From NCBI GenBank assembly GCA_943370385.1, contig CALRQT020000011.1, positions 1-64,000 of the forward strand: a DNA stretch of 64,000 nucleotides, given 5' to 3'. A program made the position numbers and the translations under genes. The notes beneath the pieces are model-generated. The model was given only the letters and a program-made list of their open reading frames with translations, ran no database searches and was not told where the DNA came from. The stretch is from BAIKAL-G1 sp943370385. Its GTDB lineage: Bacteria; Cyanobacteriota; Cyanobacteriia; PCC-6307; Cyanobiaceae. Positions 32,445 to 41,302 of this stretch are shown piece by piece. Numbering within the stretch: position 1 is the first letter of the stretch; each line of letters begins with the position of its first letter.

Positions 32445-33155
32445 GTGACCAACTCTGGGGCTGACGTGGACGGGAGCCAGAAGCGGGCTGCCACCAAGCC
32501 AAAACGGGCTGCGGCTAAGCCGAAATTGCCCACTGCCAAGCAGCGCATGCCGGAGATTTTTGGCCGGCTTGGCGACGCCTATCCCGATGCCACCTGCTCC
32601 CTGGATTGGCGCACCCCCTGGGAGCTGCTGGTGGCCACCATGCTCTCGGCCCAATGCACCGATGAGCGGGTCAACAAGGTGACGCCGGCCCTGTTTGAGC
32701 GGTTCCCCGATGCGGCGGCGGCGGCAGCAGTGGAGAGCAGCGCCGTGGAGCCCTTCGTGCAATCCACGGGGTTTTTCCGCAACAAGGCCAAGCACATCGT
32801 GGCCAGCTCGCGCCTGCTACTGGAGCGCCATGGCGGCGCCGTGCCCCAGACCATGGCCGAGCTGCTGCCCTTGCCCGGCGTGGCCCGTAAGACCGCCAAT
32901 GTGGTGCTGGCCCATGCCTATGGCATCAATGCCGGTGTCACGGTCGACACCCACGTGGGCCGGCTCAGTGGCCGCCTCGGCCTCAGCCGCCACAGCGATC
33001 CGATCCGGATCGAGCGGGACCTGATGAAGCTGTTGCCCCAGGCGGACTGGGAAACCCTGTCGTTACGGCTCATCTATCACGGCCGCGCCGTTTGCAACGC
33101 CCGGAAGCCAGCCTGTGAGCGTTGCCTGCTCGCGGATCTCTGCCCCAGTGCCTGA
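32445..33155 (+). CDS. nth: Endonuclease III
   Basis: 236 residues from GTG. A Lys/Ala-rich N-terminal extension of about 30 residues precedes the HhH-GPD core. Visible are LVATMLSAQCTDERVN, the helix-hairpin-helix LPGVARKTANVVL with catalytic Lys, VDTHVGRLSGRLG with catalytic Asp, and the [4Fe-4S] Cys pattern C-x6-C-x2-C-x5-C in NARKPACERCLLADLC. DNA glycosylase/AP lyase for oxidised pyrimidines. It begins 13 bases after rseP. Confidence 0.96.
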   Translation: MTNSGADVDGSQKRAATKPKRAAAKPKLPTAKQRMPEIFGRLGDAYPDATCSLDWRTPWELLVATMLSAQCTDERVNKVTPALFERFPDAAAAAAVESSAVEPFVQSTGFFRNKAKHIVASSRLLLERHGGAVPQTMAELLPLPGVARKTANVVLAHAYGINAGVTVDTHVGRLSGRLGLSRHSDPIRIERDLMKLLPQADWETLSLRLIYHGRAVCNARKPACERCLLADLCPSA

Positions 33156-33259
33156 GGGCTGGGCTGCTTCGGGAGCTGGGCGGTTGCGCTTGCCTCTGGC
33201 CAGGGGCGGCCCAGTGAGGAGGTAGGCTCAACACCCAAAGGACTCAAGGCACCAGCCGC

Positions 33260-33562
33260 ATGGCGAAGAAGTCGATGATTGCGCGCAACGTGAAGCGCCA
33301 GAAGATGGTGGATCGTTTTGCGGCCAAGCGCGCCGCCCTGATGACCGCCTTCGAATCGGCGGCCGATCCGATGGAGCGCCTCGATATCCATCGCCAGATC
33401 CAGGGCCTGCCCCGCAACAGCGCCCCCACCCGCCTGCGCAACCGTTGCTGGGCCACCGGCAAGCCCCGCGGTGTGTACCGCGATTTCGGCCTGTGCCGCA
33501 ACCAATTCCGCGAGCGCGCCCACAAGGGTGAACTGCCCGGCGTCGTCAAGTCCAGCTGGTAG
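33260..33562 (+). CDS. rpsN: 30S ribosomal protein S14
   Basis: 100 residues, the long form without zinc Cys. MAKKSMIARNVKRQKMVDRF and the C-terminal RLRNRCWATGKPRGVYRDFG, FRERAHKGELPGVVKSSW are diagnostic. It assembles into the 30S head near the decoding site. It is a monocistronic unit with a terminator at 33631-33671 before pnp. Confidence 0.98.
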   Translation: MAKKSMIARNVKRQKMVDRFAAKRAALMTAFESAADPMERLDIHRQIQGLPRNSAPTRLRNRCWATGKPRGVYRDFGLCRNQFRERAHKGELPGVVKSSW

Positions 33563-33630
33563 GTGGCCCCGGCGGCGCCCGCGCCGTTCGCCATTCCATT
33601 TCCCCACCCTGGGTGCCCGCCATCCAGGAG

Positions 33631-33671
33631 CCTGATCAGGCCGCCCATGGGCCTTGATCAGGCTTTTTTGC
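33631..33671 (+). terminator. Intrinsic terminator after rpsN
   Basis: AGCCTGATCAGGCC (33631-33644) pairs with GGGCCTTGATCAGGCT (33651-33666) with one bulged base, forming a long GC-rich stem followed by TTTTTT. It lies 70 bases after the rpsN stop and about 110 bases before pnp. Confidence 0.85.
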
Positions 33672-33778
33672 CGCTTGGCGCCAGGGCCAACGGGGGGCCG
33701 ATCTCCCCTGGCCGTGCCAACGGTCAGGAAGCCCGGATGCGACAATGGTGGGTGACACCAAAGCGGACATAAGGTCAA

Positions 33779-35908
33779 GTGCAAGGACAAACTCAGTCGA
33801 TCTCCTTCGATGGTCGGGAGATCCGGCTGACCACCGGTCGTTTCGCCCCCCAGGCTGGGGGTTCGGTGTTGGTCGAGAGCGGTGATACCTCGGTCCTGGT
33901 GACCGCCACCCGCTCCAAGGGCCGCGAGGGCATCGATTTCCTCCCCCTCACCTGCGACTACGAGGAGCGTCTCTACGCCGCGGGTCGCATCCCGGGCAGC
34001 TTCTTCCGCCGCGAAGGCCGTCCCCCCGAACGGGCGATCCTCACCACCCGCCTGATTGACCGCCCCCTGCGGCCCCTGTTCCCCGCCTGGCTGCGGGACG
34101 ACATCCAGGTGGTCGCCACCGTGCTGTCCCTCGATGAGCGGGTTCCGCCCGATGTGCTCGCCGTCACCGGCGCCTCGATCGCCTGCCTGCTGGCCAAGCT
34201 CCCCTTTGCCGGGCCGATGGCCGCCGTGCGGGTCGGCCTGCTCGGCGACGACTTCATCTTGAACCCCAGCTACCGGGAGATCGAACGCAGCGAGCTCGAC
34301 CTCGTGGTGGCCGGTACCCCCGATGGGGTGGTGATGGTGGAGGCCGGCGCCAACCAGCTGCCCGAGCAGGACGTGATTGAGGCGATCGACTTCGGCCTCG
34401 AGGCCGTGGGCGAATTGATCAAGGCCCAACAGGCCCTGCTCAAGGACCTCGGCATCGAGCAGGTGCTACCCGAGGCCAAAACCGAAGACCCCACCCTGCC
34501 CGCCTTCCTCGAGAAGCAGTGTGCCAAGGGCATTGGCGAGGTGCTCAAGCAATTCAGCCAAACCAAGGCCGAGCGCGACGAGAAGCTCGATGCGATCAAG
34601 GCCGAAGTGGGCGTGACGATTGCCGCCCTCAAGGACGACGACGCCATCAAGCAGGCCGTGGGCGGTAACAGCAAGCTGCTGGGGACCAGCTACAAGAGCC
34701 TCACCAAGAAGCTCATGCGCGAGCAGATCATCAAAGAGGGCAAGCGGGTCGATGGCCGCAACCTCGATGAAGTGCGTCCGATCAGCGCTGCTGCTGGGGT
34801 TCTGCCCAAGCGCGTCCATGGTTCGGCCCTGTTCCAGCGCGGCCTGACCCAGGTGCTCTCCTGCGCCACCCTCGGCACCCCGAGCGATGCCCAGGAGCTG
34901 GACGACCTCAACCCCTCCACCGAGAAGTCGTACCTGCACCACTACAACTTCCCCCCCTACTCGGTGGGTGAAACCCGGCCGATGCGCTCCCCCGGCCGCC
35001 GCGAAATCGGCCACGGCGCCCTGGCCGAGCGGGCGATCATCCCCGTGCTGCCCAGCAAGGAAAGCTTCCCCTACGTGCTGCGGGTCGTGTCGGAGTGCCT
35101 CAGCTCCAACGGCTCCACCTCGATGGGTTCGGTGTGCGGCAGCACCCTGGCCCTGATGGATGCCGGCGTGCCCCTGAAGGCGCCCGTGAGTGGCGCCGCC
35201 ATGGGCCTGATCAAGGAAGGCGATGAGGTGCGCATCCTCACCGACATCCAGGGCATCGAGGATTTCCTCGGCGACATGGACTTCAAGGTGGCCGGCACCG
35301 AGAAGGGCATCACCGCCCTGCAGATGGACATGAAGATCACGGGTCTGGCCATGAAGACCGTGGCGGAAGCCGTGAACCAGGCCCGCCCGGCCCGGCTGCA
35401 CATCCTCGAGAAGATGCTCGAGGCGATCGATAAGCCCCGCGATGGCCTCTCCCCCCATGCCCCCCGCCTGCTCAGCTTCCGCATCGATCCGGAACTGATC
35501 GGCACCGTGATCGGCCCCGGCGGCCGCACGATCAAGGGCATCACCGAGCGCACCAACACCAAGATCGACATCGAGGATGGCGGCATCGTCACGATCGCCA
35601 GCCACGACGGCGCCGCCGCTGAGGAAGCCCAGCGCATCATCGAAGGCCTCACCCGCCGCGTCAGCGAGGGCGAAACCTTCACCGGTGCCATCACCCGGGT
35701 GATCCCGATCGGCGCCTTTGTCGAAATCCTGCCCGGCAAGGAAGGCATGATCCACATCTCCCAGCTCTCCGAAGCCCGGGTTGAAAAGGTGGAAGACGTG
35801 GTCAAGGTGGGCGATGTCGTCACCGTGCGGGTGCGCGAAATCGACAACCGCGGCCGCATCAACCTCAGCCTGCGGGGCGTGCCCCAACAGGAGCCCGGCG
35901 TCGAGTGA
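33779..35908 (+). CDS. pnp: Polynucleotide phosphorylase
   Basis: 709 residues from GTG. Two RNase PH domains (ISFDGREIRLTTGRFAPQAG, later HHYNFPPYSVGETRPM and ALMDAGVPLKAPVSGAAMGL) are followed by KH (IGPGGRTIKGITE) and S1 (GETFTGAITRVIPIGAFVEI) RNA-binding domains. It degrades RNA 3'-5' with phosphate and can add tails. Full length, including the conserved C-terminal GRINLSLRG. Transcription probably ends at the hairpin 35968-35991. Confidence 0.98.
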   Translation: MQGQTQSISFDGREIRLTTGRFAPQAGGSVLVESGDTSVLVTATRSKGREGIDFLPLTCDYEERLYAAGRIPGSFFRREGRPPERAILTTRLIDRPLRPLFPAWLRDDIQVVATVLSLDERVPPDVLAVTGASIACLLAKLPFAGPMAAVRVGLLGDDFILNPSYREIERSELDLVVAGTPDGVVMVEAGANQLPEQDVIEAIDFGLEAVGELIKAQQALLKDLGIEQVLPEAKTEDPTLPAFLEKQCAKGIGEVLKQFSQTKAERDEKLDAIKAEVGVTIAALKDDDAIKQAVGGNSKLLGTSYKSLTKKLMREQIIKEGKRVDGRNLDEVRPISAAAGVLPKRVHGSALFQRGLTQVLSCATLGTPSDAQELDDLNPSTEKSYLHHYNFPPYSVGETRPMRSPGRREIGHGALAERAIIPVLPSKESFPYVLRVVSECLSSNGSTSMGSVCGSTLALMDAGVPLKAPVSGAAMGLIKEGDEVRILTDIQGIEDFLGDMDFKVAGTEKGITALQMDMKITGLAMKTVAEAVNQARPARLHILEKMLEAIDKPRDGLSPHAPRLLSFRIDPELIGTVIGPGGRTIKGITERTNTKIDIEDGGIVTIASHDGAAAEEAQRIIEGLTRRVSEGETFTGAITRVIPIGAFVEILPGKEGMIHISQLSEARVEKVEDVVKVGDVVTVRVREIDNRGRINLSLRGVPQQEPGVE

Positions 35909-35967
35909 GCCGCTGGTGATTCGTTGAGTGATTGATCAGCGAGGGGCCTTGGTGCTCTTCGCCGCAT

Positions 35968-35991
35968 GCCGGCCCTAGGGGCCGGCTTTTT
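35968..35991 (+). terminator. Intrinsic terminator after pnp
   Basis: GCCGGCCC-TAG-GGGCCGGC is a perfect eight-base stem with a three-base loop, followed by TTTTT. It lies 60 bases downstream of the pnp stop and could also serve the convergent cysQ gene. Confidence 0.85.
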
Positions 35992-36073
35992 GCTGGGCGA
36001 TCAAATTTGCCGGGCGATTAAAGGGGCCGATTAGCCGCCGCTCCCCTCGCCCGGCATGGGCCGGGCCCAGGTC

Positions 36074-36997
36074 TCAAACGGCAAAGCCGGGATCGATGCG
36101 GGCCAGGGCGGCGGCGCTGCGGGCGCAGAGCTCCTGGTGGTTGGGGCCGTGGCTGGCGATCAGGCAGCCGGCCTGGCGCACGTCGCCCGTGTTGTAGGTG
36201 AGGGGCCGGCCATCGGCGTGGCTGAAGGCGCCGCCCGCGGCCCGCAGCACCGCTTCGGGGGCGGCCATGTCCCAGTCCTTGGGGGCGCTGCGGCCCGAGA
36301 GGGAGAGGTAGAGGTCGGCCTCGCCCCGCAGGATCGTGGCCACCTTGCCGCCGACGCTACCGATCGCCCGGCTAGCGCCCAGGGCCAAATCGGCCACCAG
36401 GGCTTCGAGGCGTTGGTCGCGGTGGTTGCGGCTGGCCACCAGCACCAGCTCCGGCAGCCGGCTGCGGGAGCTGAGGGCTGGCGCGAAGCGCTCGCCCCCC
36501 CGATTTTCACGCCAGGCCCGCGGCGTTCCGCCCCCCAGCAGGCCAAACCAGAGTTCTTCCGGTTCGGGCAGCAGCACCACCCCCAGCACCACCTCCTGGC
36601 CCCGCACCAGGGCCAGGTGTACGGCGTACTCGCCCGTGCCCTGGAGGAAATCCTTGGTGCCATCGAGGGGATCGAGGATCCAGAGCCACTCGGCCTCCAG
36701 GGGCACGCCCTCGGTGAGCTGCTGCTTGGCGGTTTCCTCACTGAGCAGGGTCCAGGGGGCCGATGGGAAGGCCTGGGCCAGGCCGTCGAGCAGCCATTGG
36801 TTGACGGCCAGATCGGCCGCCGACACCGGCCCCTCGCCGCCGTCCTCCACGCTCAGCACCGGCGCAAAGCCATAGGGGGGCTGCTCGCCGCGCCCGTAGG
36901 CCCGCAGGATGGCAGCCGCTCCCCAGCTGAGGCGCCGCAGCTCGGCCAGCAGGGCCGCCTCGCCAATCCCCTCGGGCAGCCAGGCCTGGGGCTCCAT
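36074..36997 (-). CDS. cysQ: 3'(2'),5'-bisphosphate nucleotidase / inositol-phosphatase family
   Basis: About 307 residues from MEPQAWLPEGIGEA; ATGs at 37027/37030 are alternatives. IMPase superfamily: SAADLAVNQWLLDGL, WTLLSEET, the metal-binding WILDPLDGTKDFLQGTGEYA, and APKDWDMAAPEAVLRAAGG. CysQ removes the 3' phosphate from PAP produced during sulfate assimilation. The full motif set supports activity; whether the substrate is PAP or an inositol phosphate cannot be told from sequence alone. It is divergent from rsmI. Confidence 0.9.
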   Translation of the reverse strand: MEPQAWLPEGIGEAALLAELRRLSWGAAAILRAYGRGEQPPYGFAPVLSVEDGGEGPVSAADLAVNQWLLDGLAQAFPSAPWTLLSEETAKQQLTEGVPLEAEWLWILDPLDGTKDFLQGTGEYAVHLALVRGQEVVLGVVLLPEPEELWFGLLGGGTPRAWRENRGGERFAPALSSRSRLPELVLVASRNHRDQRLEALVADLALGASRAIGSVGGKVATILRGEADLYLSLSGRSAPKDWDMAAPEAVLRAAGGAFSHADGRPLTYNTGDVRQAGCLIASHGPNHQELCARSAAALARIDPGFAV

Positions 36998-37053
36998 CGG
37001 GCCGGTGGCTGGGGGGGCGAGCGCCATCATGGAACCGGCAAACGGGCATTGTG

Positions 37054-37908
37054 ATGCAGGGCGAGGAACCGGCCGCAGGCGTGCTCTACCTGGTGGGCAC
37101 GCCGATCGGCAACACCGGCGACCTGTCGCCCCGGGCCCGCAAGGTGCTGGAGGGGGCCCACCGCATTGCCTGCGAGGACACCCGGCGCAGCGGCCTGTTG
37201 CTGGCGGGCCTAGGCATCAAAAGCAAGCTGGTGAGCTTCCACCAGCACAACCAACTCGGCCGCATCCCCCAGTTGCTGGAGGCCCTCGAGGCCGGTGAAG
37301 CGGTGGCGGTGATCAGCGATGCCGGCCTGCCGGGCATCTCCGATCCGGGCGAGGCCCTGGTGGCCGCCACCCGGGCCGCCGGCCGCACGGTGATCTGTAT
37401 TCCGGGCCCCTGCGCCGTGACCACGGCCCTGGTGAGCAGCGGCCTGCCCAGTGGCCGCTTCTGTTTTGAGGGCTTCCTGCCGCCCAAGGGCCAGCAGCGC
37501 CGCGCCCGGCTGCGCCAGCTCGCCAGCGAAGAGCGCACCCTGGTGCTGTTTGAGGCTCCCCACCGGCTGGTGGACCTGCTGGAGGATGTGCTGGCCGAAC
37601 TGGGCGATCGGCCCCTGCAGGTGGCCCGGGAACTGACCAAACGCCACGAGCAGCAGGTGGGGCCCACCGTGGGCGCCGCCCTGGAGCATTTCCGCCACAC
37701 CGCTCCGATCGGGGAGTGCACGGTGGTGCTTGGCGGCGCCCCTGAGGCCGAGATCAGTCGCCCCGATGACGCCAGCCTGCGGCGCGAGCTGGAGCAGCGG
37801 GTGGCCTCAGGCCTGAGCAACAGTGATGCGGCCCGCCAGTTGGCCTTGGAAACCGGGATCTCACGCCGGGAGCTCTACGCTCTGCTGCATCAACCGGGCC
37901 CGAGCTGA
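37054..37908 (+). CDS. rsmI: 16S rRNA (cytidine-1402-2'-O)-methyltransferase
   Basis: 284 residues from the ATG at 37054 (GTG at 37051 adds one residue). Tetrapyrrole-methylase fold: VLYLVGTPIGNTGDLSPRA, IACEDTRRSG, ISDAGLPGISDPGEALV and a C-terminal HTH-like part SNSDAARQLALETGISRRELYAL. It methylates the ribose of C1402 of 16S rRNA with RsmH. The stop overlaps the ATG of the next gene (TGATG). Confidence 0.95.
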   Translation: MQGEEPAAGVLYLVGTPIGNTGDLSPRARKVLEGAHRIACEDTRRSGLLLAGLGIKSKLVSFHQHNQLGRIPQLLEALEAGEAVAVISDAGLPGISDPGEALVAATRAAGRTVICIPGPCAVTTALVSSGLPSGRFCFEGFLPPKGQQRRARLRQLASEERTLVLFEAPHRLVDLLEDVLAELGDRPLQVARELTKRHEQQVGPTVGAALEHFRHTAPIGECTVVLGGAPEAEISRPDDASLRRELEQRVASGLSNSDAARQLALETGISRRELYALLHQPGPS

Positions 37909-38150
37909 TGTTGCTGCGCCTGCGCCTGCTGCTCACCTGCCTGGGGGGAGGGGCCTTGCTGCTGCTGTTGCTGTGCCTGGGGTCCCAGAACCTCAACACC
38001 CGGGTGAGCCTCAACCTGGGGGTGGGACGCACCCCCGAGCTGCCCAGTGGTTTTGTGGTGGGCGTGGCCCTGGTGATCGGCGTGATCAGCGGCGGCAGTG
38101 CCACCGCCCTGCTGCTGCCCCGGGGCGATCAGCTGCCAGGCAGGGAATAG
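37908..38150 (+). CDS. Small two-helix membrane protein, LapA-like
   Basis: 80 residues. Two hydrophobic segments (LLTCLGGGALLLLLLCLGS and GFVVGVALVIGVISGGSATALLL) flank QNLNTRVSLNLGVGRTPE. This matches the LapA/DUF1049 layout (helix, QN-x-x-V-x-L-x-F, helix). LapA-type proteins act in lipopolysaccharide assembly, but the match rests on layout only. It is coupled to rsmI by a one-base overlap and is convergent with the following HTH gene, overlapping it by 22 bases. Confidence 0.6.
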   Translation: MLLRLRLLLTCLGGGALLLLLLCLGSQNLNTRVSLNLGVGRTPELPSGFVVGVALVIGVISGGSATALLLPRGDQLPGRE

Positions 38151-39037
38151 AGGGCCCCTTCCACCACCAGGCGGGTCACCCCCTGGGAGAGCAGGTAGGG
38201 GGCCGTGCGGGCCAGCACGCCGCTATCGGGCACCTTGATCACCCGCTGGTTGCGGCCGCAGTAGCGCTTGGCCTGGCGAGGGTTGGCATACACCACTAGG
38301 GCCTGGCGCTCGCCTTCGCCATCGGGCAGGGCGCCCAGTTCGGGCAGCTCCTTGAGGGGCTTGATGTCGAGCTCCACGGTCTTGTCCACCAGCATGTAAA
38401 CGCTGGCGGGCAGGTCGGCGGGCTCCAGGGGCTGCACCGTCAGGCTGGGGCGATCCTCGATCGCCTGGCCCAGGGGCAAGACCATAAAAGTTTGGCCGTC
38501 GCCCTCGCGAGGGTCCCCGTAGCTGCCCAGAAAGCTGTCGCCGTCTTCGGCCCCGTCGCCGTCCTCGTCGCTGTCATCACCAGCGTCGTCGGCAAAGTCA
38601 TCGGCATCGTCGATGGCCAGGGCGGCATGGCCCTGGTCCCCATCGGCGAGATCCTGGGCATCGGCTTCAGGCCCAGGGGCCTCGCAGTCAGGGGCGCTGA
38701 CCTGGCCAACCCCATCGACCTGATCGCGTACCCAATCTCCGAACTGGGGCGGCTCCTCTGGCATCCCAGGCTCGGAGGATCCCGATGTCAGGGCCCCAGG
38801 GATGGTTGACGGCTCGGCCTTGGCGGATTCAGCGGGGGCTGCAACCTGGACTGCAGAGCGTCCCCGCTGCTGCTTTAACGCCTCGTAGTCCTCGGGATCT
38901 AGGGCCGTGCGCACCACCCGGCTGACCGTGTTGGCACTGCAGCCAAAGGCTTCGGCCAGGCTTCCAGACGCTTCGCCGTTCCGGAAGCGAGCCACGAGCT
39001 CCTGTTTCTGGCTGTCGCTGAGCCGGGTGGCCGCCAT
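38129..39037 (-). CDS. HTH protein with acidic linker and unknown C-terminal domain
   Basis: 302 residues from MAATRLSDSQKQELVARFRN. The N-terminal 60 residues form a Hin/IS630-like helix-turn-helix: SLAEAFGCSANTVSRVVRTAL. Residues about 70-190 are highly acidic (DDADDFADDAGDDSDEDGDG). The C-terminal ~100 residues carry TVELDIKPLKELPEL and VVYANPRQAKRYCGRNQRV and end in GVTRLVVEGALYSLPG. I recognise this as a conserved picocyanobacterial architecture but know no function. DNA binding is inferred from the HTH. Confidence 0.7.
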   Translation of the reverse strand: MAATRLSDSQKQELVARFRNGEASGSLAEAFGCSANTVSRVVRTALDPEDYEALKQQRGRSAVQVAAPAESAKAEPSTIPGALTSGSSEPGMPEEPPQFGDWVRDQVDGVGQVSAPDCEAPGPEADAQDLADGDQGHAALAIDDADDFADDAGDDSDEDGDGAEDGDSFLGSYGDPREGDGQTFMVLPLGQAIEDRPSLTVQPLEPADLPASVYMLVDKTVELDIKPLKELPELGALPDGEGERQALVVYANPRQAKRYCGRNQRVIKVPDSGVLARTAPYLLSQGVTRLVVEGALYSLPGS

Positions 39038-39224
39038 GACAAGAACGCTCTGCAACGACCGACTCTAGGCACCCATCTCCAGGACTGGCCTGCTTGGGGC
39101 CTGGCTTTTGCTTTCGGGGCAGGGCGTCCCAGCGCCTTGTTGGGCCCCAGAAGCCCCCAGCTTGCTGGCCTAGGGCTTCTGGGATGGGCCTGTCACAATG
39201 GGTCTGCCTGCCCGCAGGTCACCC

Positions 39225-39298
39225 GCTCCCTTAGCTCAGCTGGATAGAGCAGCTGCCTTCTAAGCAGCCGGTCGTGTGTTCGAATCACACAGGGGGCG
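39225..39298 (+). tRNA. tRNA-Arg (anticodon TCT)
   Basis: 74 bases fold as a cloverleaf. Acceptor GCTCCCT/AGGGGGC includes one T-G pair. The D-arm is GCTCAGCTGGATAGAGC, anticodon stem GCTGC/GCAGC with loop CTTCTAA (anticodon TCT), and T-arm GTGTG-TTCGAAT-CACAC. No CCA is encoded. Its 3' half recurs in altered form at 41303-41346. Confidence 0.95.
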
Positions 39299-39871
39299 TC
39301 AGCAAAAAGCGAGTGCTGGAGAGGCATCTCGCAGTTAGAGCTAGCTCTTTCGGGAGTGCTTCCGCATCTGCCATGGGTGAAAAACACCCCGCAAACCCAA
39401 GGCAATGCCGGGATTTCATGCGTATCGAAAGCAATGGCGGCTCCCCTCTGGCTGCGCAATGGGAGCGAGGCCAAGCAGGGCTGCCTGGTGGTCCTGAGGA
39501 TCAAGGCCAGGCGGATCCATCACCTCGGGCCCAGCCCCCTTGGGTCTGTCGGTGTTGCGCCAATCCTGGGAACATTTGCTCACTGGCGATACGATCAACT
39601 TCGAGCATCTCAATCCCTTGAAATCGTGGAAGGTCTTGAGGTTGGGTGCAGTTAAGCCTTGAAGGTCTAGTGACCACTTCAACTCAAAAGGATTTAAAGC
39701 GCCTCTCGCCGTAACCCACCTAGGCAGGTTGAAGAGAGGAATCCAGGGGCTTGGGAGTGCTTTTCCCGGCCAAAGACTGAAGATTGGAGCGCTTATACCA
39801 TGGCGCAGGCGGTAGGCGACGATTCGTAGATTTGTGGGGATTTCCTTCCCATTGCCCTGTGGGCCGCATCA
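39299..39871. other. Region between tRNA-Arg and desaturase, no gene assigned
   Basis: 573 bases. Open frames exist but none has a recognisable product, a convincing start or the codon character of the neighbours. I see no obvious ncRNA structure. It lies inside the proposed tRNA-bounded segment. Confidence 0.4.
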
Positions 39872-41029
39872 TTGACTCCCCCAGTTTCCCTGCAGTCCCG
39901 CGCCACAGCGCAAAGCCCAACGGCAGCTCCCACCTATCCCAACAAAGCTGAACTGCTGGCCTGCCTGCCATTCGAGCTCACCCAGATCAAACCACTTAAG
40001 GCATGGGGAAGTCTGGCCATGTCCTTGGGTTTGTCTTTCGTGGCCTATGGACTGGGAAGCCTGATCCCCCTGCAACTCAGCGCTGCGCCCCTATGGCTGC
40101 TCTACGCCGCAGTCACGGGAACAGTGGCGACAGGTTGCTGGGTCCTTGCCCACGAGTGCGGGCACCGCGCCTTCCATCCCAACCCCAAGGTGGAAGCGGT
40201 GGTGGGATTTGCGCTGCACAGCTTGCTGCTTGTGCCCTACTTCAGCTGGCAGCGCAGCCATGCGGTGCATCACGCCAACTGCAACCACCTCGAGGCAGGC
40301 GAAACCCATGTGCCGCCCCGCTCCGATTCCAAGGACGGACGCTTTGTGGCCGGGGTCAGGGAGCACCTTGGCAAAAAACTCTACGGCGTGGTCTCGCTGT
40401 TTACCCACCTGGTGCTGGGTTGGCCGCTCTATTTATTCTTTGGTGTTGCCGGTGGCGAAGATTACGGCAGCCCCACGTCCCATTTCACCACAGCAGCACC
40501 CTTCCGCAATGGACGGCGCCGCCTGTTTCCCGATTCCTTCCGTCACCTGATGGTGGTTTCCAACGTCGGCCTACTGGCGATGGTGATCGCCCTTGTGGTG
40601 GCCTCTATCCAATTCTCCCTAGCCAGGGTGCTGTTGGTGTATGGACTCCCCTATCTGGTGATCAATGCCTGGTTGGTTACTTACACCTGGTTGCAGCACA
40701 CCGATACCAACATTCCCCATTTCTCTACCAGCGATTGGAATTGGGCAAAAGGTGCTTTACAGACAGTGGATCGTCCCTATGGCCCCCTTCTGAACCTGCT
40801 GCATCACGGCATCGGCTCCACCCATGTGTGCCATCACATCAACCCCACAATCCCCCACTACAACGCCTGGCATGCCAGCGCCTTGCTTAAAAATAGTTTT
40901 CCAGAGTTGGTTCGCTACGACCCCACCCCTATCCACAAAGCCCTGTGGCGTATTGCTACCCGCTGCACCGTCGTGAGCCAAAGGGGCGAGAATGGGGGCT
41001 ATTTCTATCAGCCCCAACCCTCTCGCTGA
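39872..41029 (+). CDS. Membrane fatty-acid desaturase, FAD2-like
   Basis: 385 residues as open from a TTG; the true start is uncertain and no clear ribosome-binding site is seen. Three His boxes are present: HECGHRAFH, HAVHHANCNH and HVCHH. Around the third box the sequence reads WLQHTDTNIPHF, GALQTVDRPYG and STHVCHHINPTIPHYNAW. This order and wording resemble plant/eukaryotic FAD2-type omega-6 desaturases (LQHTHPSLPHY, GALATVDRDYG, DTHVAHH). Four hydrophobic segments are visible. It would introduce a double bond into membrane lipids; regiospecificity is not determinable here. The gene sits between tRNA-Arg and its partial copy, so transfer is possible. Confidence 0.85.
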   Translation: MTPPVSLQSRATAQSPTAAPTYPNKAELLACLPFELTQIKPLKAWGSLAMSLGLSFVAYGLGSLIPLQLSAAPLWLLYAAVTGTVATGCWVLAHECGHRAFHPNPKVEAVVGFALHSLLLVPYFSWQRSHAVHHANCNHLEAGETHVPPRSDSKDGRFVAGVREHLGKKLYGVVSLFTHLVLGWPLYLFFGVAGGEDYGSPTSHFTTAAPFRNGRRRLFPDSFRHLMVVSNVGLLAMVIALVVASIQFSLARVLLVYGLPYLVINAWLVTYTWLQHTDTNIPHFSTSDWNWAKGALQTVDRPYGPLLNLLHHGIGSTHVCHHINPTIPHYNAWHASALLKNSFPELVRYDPTPIHKALWRIATRCTVVSQRGENGGYFYQPQPSR

Positions 41030-41082
41030 GGACACTCCGAGCAAAGCGCGTTTGAGGCGTACCCCGTGGCTAGCCGACCAGC

Positions 41083-41184
41083 TCAGTCGAGCATCCGAAT
41101 CCAGACCCACCACAGCACTGCCACCGGCACCAGCGCCAGGGCCAGGGCCAAAATAGCCAGGCTCTGGAGCTGTTCGGAGCTCAT
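41083..41184 (-). CDS. Candidate 33-residue single-pass membrane peptide
   Basis: A 34-codon frame starts at an ATG and encodes MSSEQLQSLAILALALALV followed by PVAVLWWVWIRMLD. One hydrophobic helix of about 22 residues ends in an aromatic belt WWVW and a positive Arg, like small photosystem or cytochrome b6f subunits. It does not match psbX, psbY, petN, petM, petL or psaM as I know them. It may be an unannotated small protein or chance in an otherwise gene-free interval. Confidence 0.4.
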   Translation of the reverse strand: MSSEQLQSLAILALALALVPVAVLWWVWIRMLD

Positions 41185-41302
41185 GGCTTCACCCGTTCAG
41201 CCTCAGGCTGGGCACGACCGCAACCTTAGCTTCCTGCTCACATCCGGGGAAGCCTCACGCTTGCTTCCAGTGGCACCAGTCGTGCTTCGTCTTTGCAACA
41301 TA

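Noticed and set aside
30323..32548. A 741-codon open frame antisense to serS and rseP
   Set aside because: It runs opposite two well-supported core genes and its product is low-complexity His/Gln/Gly/Ala; such long antisense frames are expected in very GC-rich DNA.
34466..35887. Long open frame antisense to pnp
   Set aside because: The His/Asp/Gly-rich product is a GC-driven shadow of the PNPase gene.
39274..39621. A 115-codon open frame overlapping tRNA-Arg
   Set aside because: It begins inside the tRNA, has no recognisable domain or ribosome-binding site, and its composition is not gene-like.
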